Assembly (NCBI GenBank): GCA_021772555.1
Contig: JAJFLT010000202.1
Location: 1 to 8,073 of the forward strand
Direction: 5' to 3'
From: Opitutales bacterium
GTDB lineage: Bacteria; Verrucomicrobiota; Verrucomicrobiia; Opitutales; UBA2987
DNA length: 8,073 nucleotides
The notes under the pieces were generated by a model. It made no database searches. It worked only from the letters and a program-made list of their open reading frames with translations, and was not told the origin of the DNA. Both the position numbers and the translations under genes were made by a program. Positions 5,806-8,073 of this stretch are shown in pieces (positions within the stretch are counted from its first letter, which is position 1; each line of letters begins with the position of its first letter).

Positions 5806-6657
5806 GTGAACAAGATTCTCGTTTGTACTGACGGTTCCGATTACGCCCAGATATGTTGCCGGTATGCCGCCTGGTTGGCCGCCCGTTCAGGGGCCTGCAT
5901 CGACTTGTTATATCTTACCGACATTCGGCAATTCGAAGTACCTTTCATCGCGGATTTAAGTGGCAGTCTCGGCATTCAGCCGTATCAGGATATCATCAGC
6001 CAATTGCAGGAGATGGAGCGAAAAAAAGCCCTCATGATTGAGGAGACAAGCCGCCAGGTGCTGGCGGCCGGCGGACATACTACGGGGATTAATTTTCACC
6101 ATCGGACCGGTTTGCTTGTTGATTGCCTGGGAGATTTCGAACGTGACGTGGACCTCGTTATGATCGGCAAAAGGGGAGAAAACGCCGATTTTGCCAGCGA
6201 ACACCTCGGCTCGACGATGGAGCGTGTCCTGCGGGCGAGCAAGAAACCCTGTCTCGTGACTTCTCGAAACTTTCGGGAAATCGGTAAAATTATGCTCGCC
6301 TACGACGGTGGTCAAAGCTGTCGCAAAGCCCTCCAATATCTAACTACGGAAGGTTGGCCGACACTGGGCGATGCCAATTTCCACATCACCACGGTGGTCG
6401 AAAATGGAGACGAAGCTTTTGCTCAAAAATGCCTCGGGGAAGCCGAATCGGTCTCCCGGGCGGCTGGTTACAGCCCGGTCTGTCAACTGCTGCATGGCCA
6501 TGTCGAGGAAACCCTCTCCGGTTATGTCGAAAAAGAGGGTATCGACCTGCTCGTAATGGGCGCGTACGGCCACACCCGTATCCGTTATCTCCTAATCGGC
6601 AGCGCCACCACCGACACCATCCTGGGCTGCAAAATCCCCGTCCTCTGCTACCGGTAG
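5806..6657 (+). CDS. Tandem universal stress protein (two UspA domains)
   Basis: This is a cytoplasmic protein of two fused Usp (adenine-nucleotide alpha-hydrolase-like) folds, about residues 1-153 and 158-283. The first opens with KILVCTDGSDYAQ and carries the phosphate-binding signature GKRGENADFASEHLGST at 121-137, with ten rather than nine residues before the last glycine. The second opens KIMLAYDGGQ and has the canonical G-2x-G-9x-GS motif GAYGHTRIRYLLIGS at 252-266. Both domains could therefore bind ATP. Usp proteins accumulate in stress and stationary phase; the specific target is unknown. The start is GTG, chosen because AAAAAGG (5791-5797) sits 8 bp upstream and the protein begins exactly where the fold does. 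It may be cotranscribed with glgC, since I see no convincing terminator in the 79 bp between them. Confidence 0.92.
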   Translation: MNKILVCTDGSDYAQICCRYAAWLAARSGACIDLLYLTDIRQFEVPFIADLSGSLGIQPYQDIISQLQEMERKKALMIEETSRQVLAAGGHTTGINFHHRTGLLVDCLGDFERDVDLVMIGKRGENADFASEHLGSTMERVLRASKKPCLVTSRNFREIGKIMLAYDGGQSCRKALQYLTTEGWPTLGDANFHITTVVENGDEAFAQKCLGEAESVSRAAGYSPVCQLLHGHVEETLSGYVEKEGIDLLVMGAYGHTRIRYLLIGSATTDTILGCKIPVLCYR

Positions 6658-6699
6658 AAGTAGAGCTGGCGAAAAGGCACTGGTACGGCGTCTGGTCTT

Positions 6700-7299
6700 T
6701 TATTCGACCCCAGCGCTGGCCACTTGTACCTTTACGGGAACCTTGAGCTTTTCCCAGTGAAGGTTGAGGGTGGCGGAATTATCCGCTAGATCGGTGAAAT
6801 AATAAGCCAGCCACTCGTTGTGCTCGGTTTCGACTGGGGACACCGTCACACGGAGGGCATCTTCTTCCTGATTGTAGGAATAGCTTCCCCAGGCGGTGGA
6901 GTTTTTGTTGAATATGACCACCCATTCCTTCTTGCCCGGGATCATGTGAATGCCATAAGTGCCCGCAGCCAAGCTCTTGCCTTCAACCTGAACATCCTGG
7001 GAAATTTCAATGGTCGTGTTTTCGTTGGCGCCGGCTCGCCATGGAAATTCCTGGCCCTTGGTGTATTCGGTGCCTGGATTCATGCCATAGGGGACTATAT
7101 CGCCCCAAATCTTGCGTCCCTTCACGCCGGGGCGGCAATATTTTATGGTGATATCCGTCAACGCAACCTGTTGGGTGACGGTGGCGTTCGGGCTTTTTCT
7201 CGGTTTTTTCTGGGCCTGGGCCTGGATTTGGCCGAAAATCAACGGCAATAAAATCAAGCCGGTCAATAAGAACTTGGGGGATAGAATAGTATTTTTCAT
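6700..7299 (-). CDS. Exported DUF2911 family protein
   Basis: This 199-residue protein belongs to DUF2911, a family of unknown function common in Bacteroidota and Verrucomicrobiota. A signal peptide is clear: MKNT, a hydrophobic stretch LLTGLILLPLIF at 11-22, and a probable AQA cleavage site near residue 29. The mature part has the family core: VALTDITIKYCRPGVKGRKI at 45-64, VPYG at 69-72, WRAGANENTTIEIS at 87-100, then LAAGTYGIHMIPGKKEWVVI at 110-129. A further ATG lies at 7311, but GGAG at 7309-7306 is correctly spaced for the ATG at 7299, so the shorter form is preferred. The protein probably acts in the periplasm; no enzymatic residues can be assigned. It converges on the stress protein gene and diverges from dinB. 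Confidence 0.9.
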   Translation of the reverse strand: MKNTILSPKFLLTGLILLPLIFGQIQAQAQKKPRKSPNATVTQQVALTDITIKYCRPGVKGRKIWGDIVPYGMNPGTEYTKGQEFPWRAGANENTTIEISQDVQVEGKSLAAGTYGIHMIPGKKEWVVIFNKNSTAWGSYSYNQEEDALRVTVSPVETEHNEWLAYYFTDLADNSATLNLHWEKLKVPVKVQVASAGVE

Positions 7300-7305
7300 A
7301 GTGAT

Positions 7306-7309
7306 CTCC
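7306..7309 (-). promoter_or_regulatory. Ribosome binding site deciding the DUF2911 start
   Basis: GGAG on the minus strand lies 6 nt upstream of the ATG at 7299. It overlaps the alternative ATG at 7311, which lacks its own site, so translation should begin at 7299. Confidence 0.7.
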
Positions 7310-7478
7310 ATGGGTTTGTTTATTCAAATGATGCCCGACTCTGTTAACGTATGATGCGGACTTTGATTATGAAATTCGGACAAACTGTAGATAATTTTCC
7401 TCGACCTGCCAATAAAAGATTCCAAAAAGCAATCGGCGGTAACTGCTGATTGATGCGTAATTTTCATTAGACACTCAT

Positions 7479-7483
7479 AGGAG
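7479..7483 (+). promoter_or_regulatory. Ribosome binding site for dinB
   Basis: AGGAG ends 7 nt upstream of GTG at 7491, supporting GTG as the dinB start. The remainder of the 191 bp gap to the DUF2911 gene holds the promoters of both divergent genes. I found no convincing -35/-10 pair in it and no CTG-N10-CAG LexA box of the E. coli type. Confidence 0.7.
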
Positions 7484-7490
7484 CTGATTT

Positions 7491-8073
7491 GTGCGAAAAA
7501 TAATCCACATCGATATGGATTGTTTCTTTGCGGCGATCGAAATGCGAGAAAATCCCGCATTGGTAGGTAAACCAGTCGCCGTGGGTGGACAAAGCAGCCG
7601 CGGGGTGCTCACCACCTGTAATTACGAGGCGCGTGAATTTGGTTGCCGCTCCGCCATGCCGACCTATCGGGCTATGCAGCTTTGCCCCTCGTTGGTCATG
7701 CTGCCGCCGCGTTTTGAACTTTATCGCTCCGTATCCAGGGCTGTTCGGGAAATCTTTCTTAGCCACACTCCTTTGGTGGAGCCGCTTTCGCTCGATGAAG
7801 CCTACCTGGATGTCTCCGCGCGGACGGAATATGGCTGGGATATTGCCAAACAAATCCGCAAAAGTATTTTTGAAACGACAAAGATAACCGCTTCGGCAGG
7901 CATCGCACCCAACAAAATGCTGGCCAAAATCGCCAGTGATTGGCGTAAACCGAATGGTCAGTTCGCGGTTACCCCTGAGCAAATAGAGTCCTTTATGATG
8001 GATTTGCCGGTCCGGAAAATCTGGGGAGTGGGGCCAAAAAGTGTGCAGAGGTTGGAAAAGCGAGGCATTCAAA
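7491..8073 (+). CDS. dinB: DNA polymerase IV (Y-family), N-terminal part cut by window end
   Basis: DinB is a low-fidelity Y-family polymerase for translesion synthesis. Starting from GTG the frame stays open to the window end (194 codons of about 350-420). It begins VRKIIHIDMDCFFAAIEMRE, with the first catalytic aspartate D8 and steric-gate F13. ANYEAREFG-type finger residues appear as CNYEAREFGCRSAMPT (43-58). PLSLDEAYLDV at 98-108 supplies catalytic D102 and E103, and ASAGIAPNKMLAKIASD at 134-150 completes the palm. KIWGVGPKSVQRLEKRGI at 177-194 is the start of the helix-hairpin-helix thumb. All visible catalytic residues are present. The little-finger domain and beta-clamp motif lie outside the window. 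Confidence 0.97.
   Translation, partial: MRKIIHIDMDCFFAAIEMRENPALVGKPVAVGGQSSRGVLTTCNYEAREFGCRSAMPTYRAMQLCPSLVMLPPRFELYRSVSRAVREIFLSHTPLVEPLSLDEAYLDVSARTEYGWDIAKQIRKSIFETTKITASAGIAPNKMLAKIASDWRKPNGQFAVTPEQIESFMMDLPVRKIWGVGPKSVQRLEKRGIQ

Noticed and set aside
6658..6735. Bidirectional terminator between the stress protein and DUF2911 genes
   Set aside because: Only short stems were found (CCAGCGCTGG inside the DUF2911 coding end and a 4 bp GGTC/GACC stem), without a U-tract hairpin of normal strength.
7467..8072. Minus-strand open frame of 201 codons opposite dinB
   Set aside because: The plus strand encodes a well-conserved DinB with a ribosome binding site; the opposite frame is composition-driven.

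Overview
The window looks like bacterial chromosome interrupted by the glmS-proximal end of a Tn7-like transposon. The host genes (glmS, a cyanobacterial/plant-length glgC, a tandem universal stress protein, a secreted DUF2911 protein and dinB), together with the weak or absent Shine-Dalgarno sequences on several of them, suggest Verrucomicrobiota or a related PVC-group lineage. That placement is an impression from protein style and was not tested by a search.

Positions 1-2497 are mobile DNA. The element end next to glmS is at about 2497. It starts TGTAAACGGACAATAAAGTC (minus strand) and lies 24 bp past the glmS stop codon, which is where Tn7 normally inserts (attTn7). Inward from this end come a plus-strand gene for an unrecognised HTH protein (1785-2432), a very AT-rich divergent control region (1661-1784), tnsA (824-1660, minus) and the first third of tnsB (142-816, minus). 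tnsB is broken by an IS3-family element whose end at about 141 supplies the in-frame TGA. The first 24 codons of the IS orfA (73 down to 1) run out of the window. The rest of the transposon (remaining tnsB, any tnsC/tnsD, cargo and the far end) would lie to the left and is not visible.

Positions 2522-8073 are chromosomal. glmS (minus) and glgC (plus) diverge from a 70 bp gap and direct sugar phosphates to amino sugars and glycogen respectively. A two-domain universal stress protein follows glgC on the same strand. It converges on a gene for an exported DUF2911 protein (minus), and the 5' part of dinB (DNA polymerase IV, plus) runs off the right edge.

The most interesting part is the transposon. 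It has a classical attTn7 insertion, a TnsA with its catalytic residues, and a regulator-like gene between the right end and tnsA where tnsA usually sits next to the end. A secondary IS insertion has probably disabled transposition.
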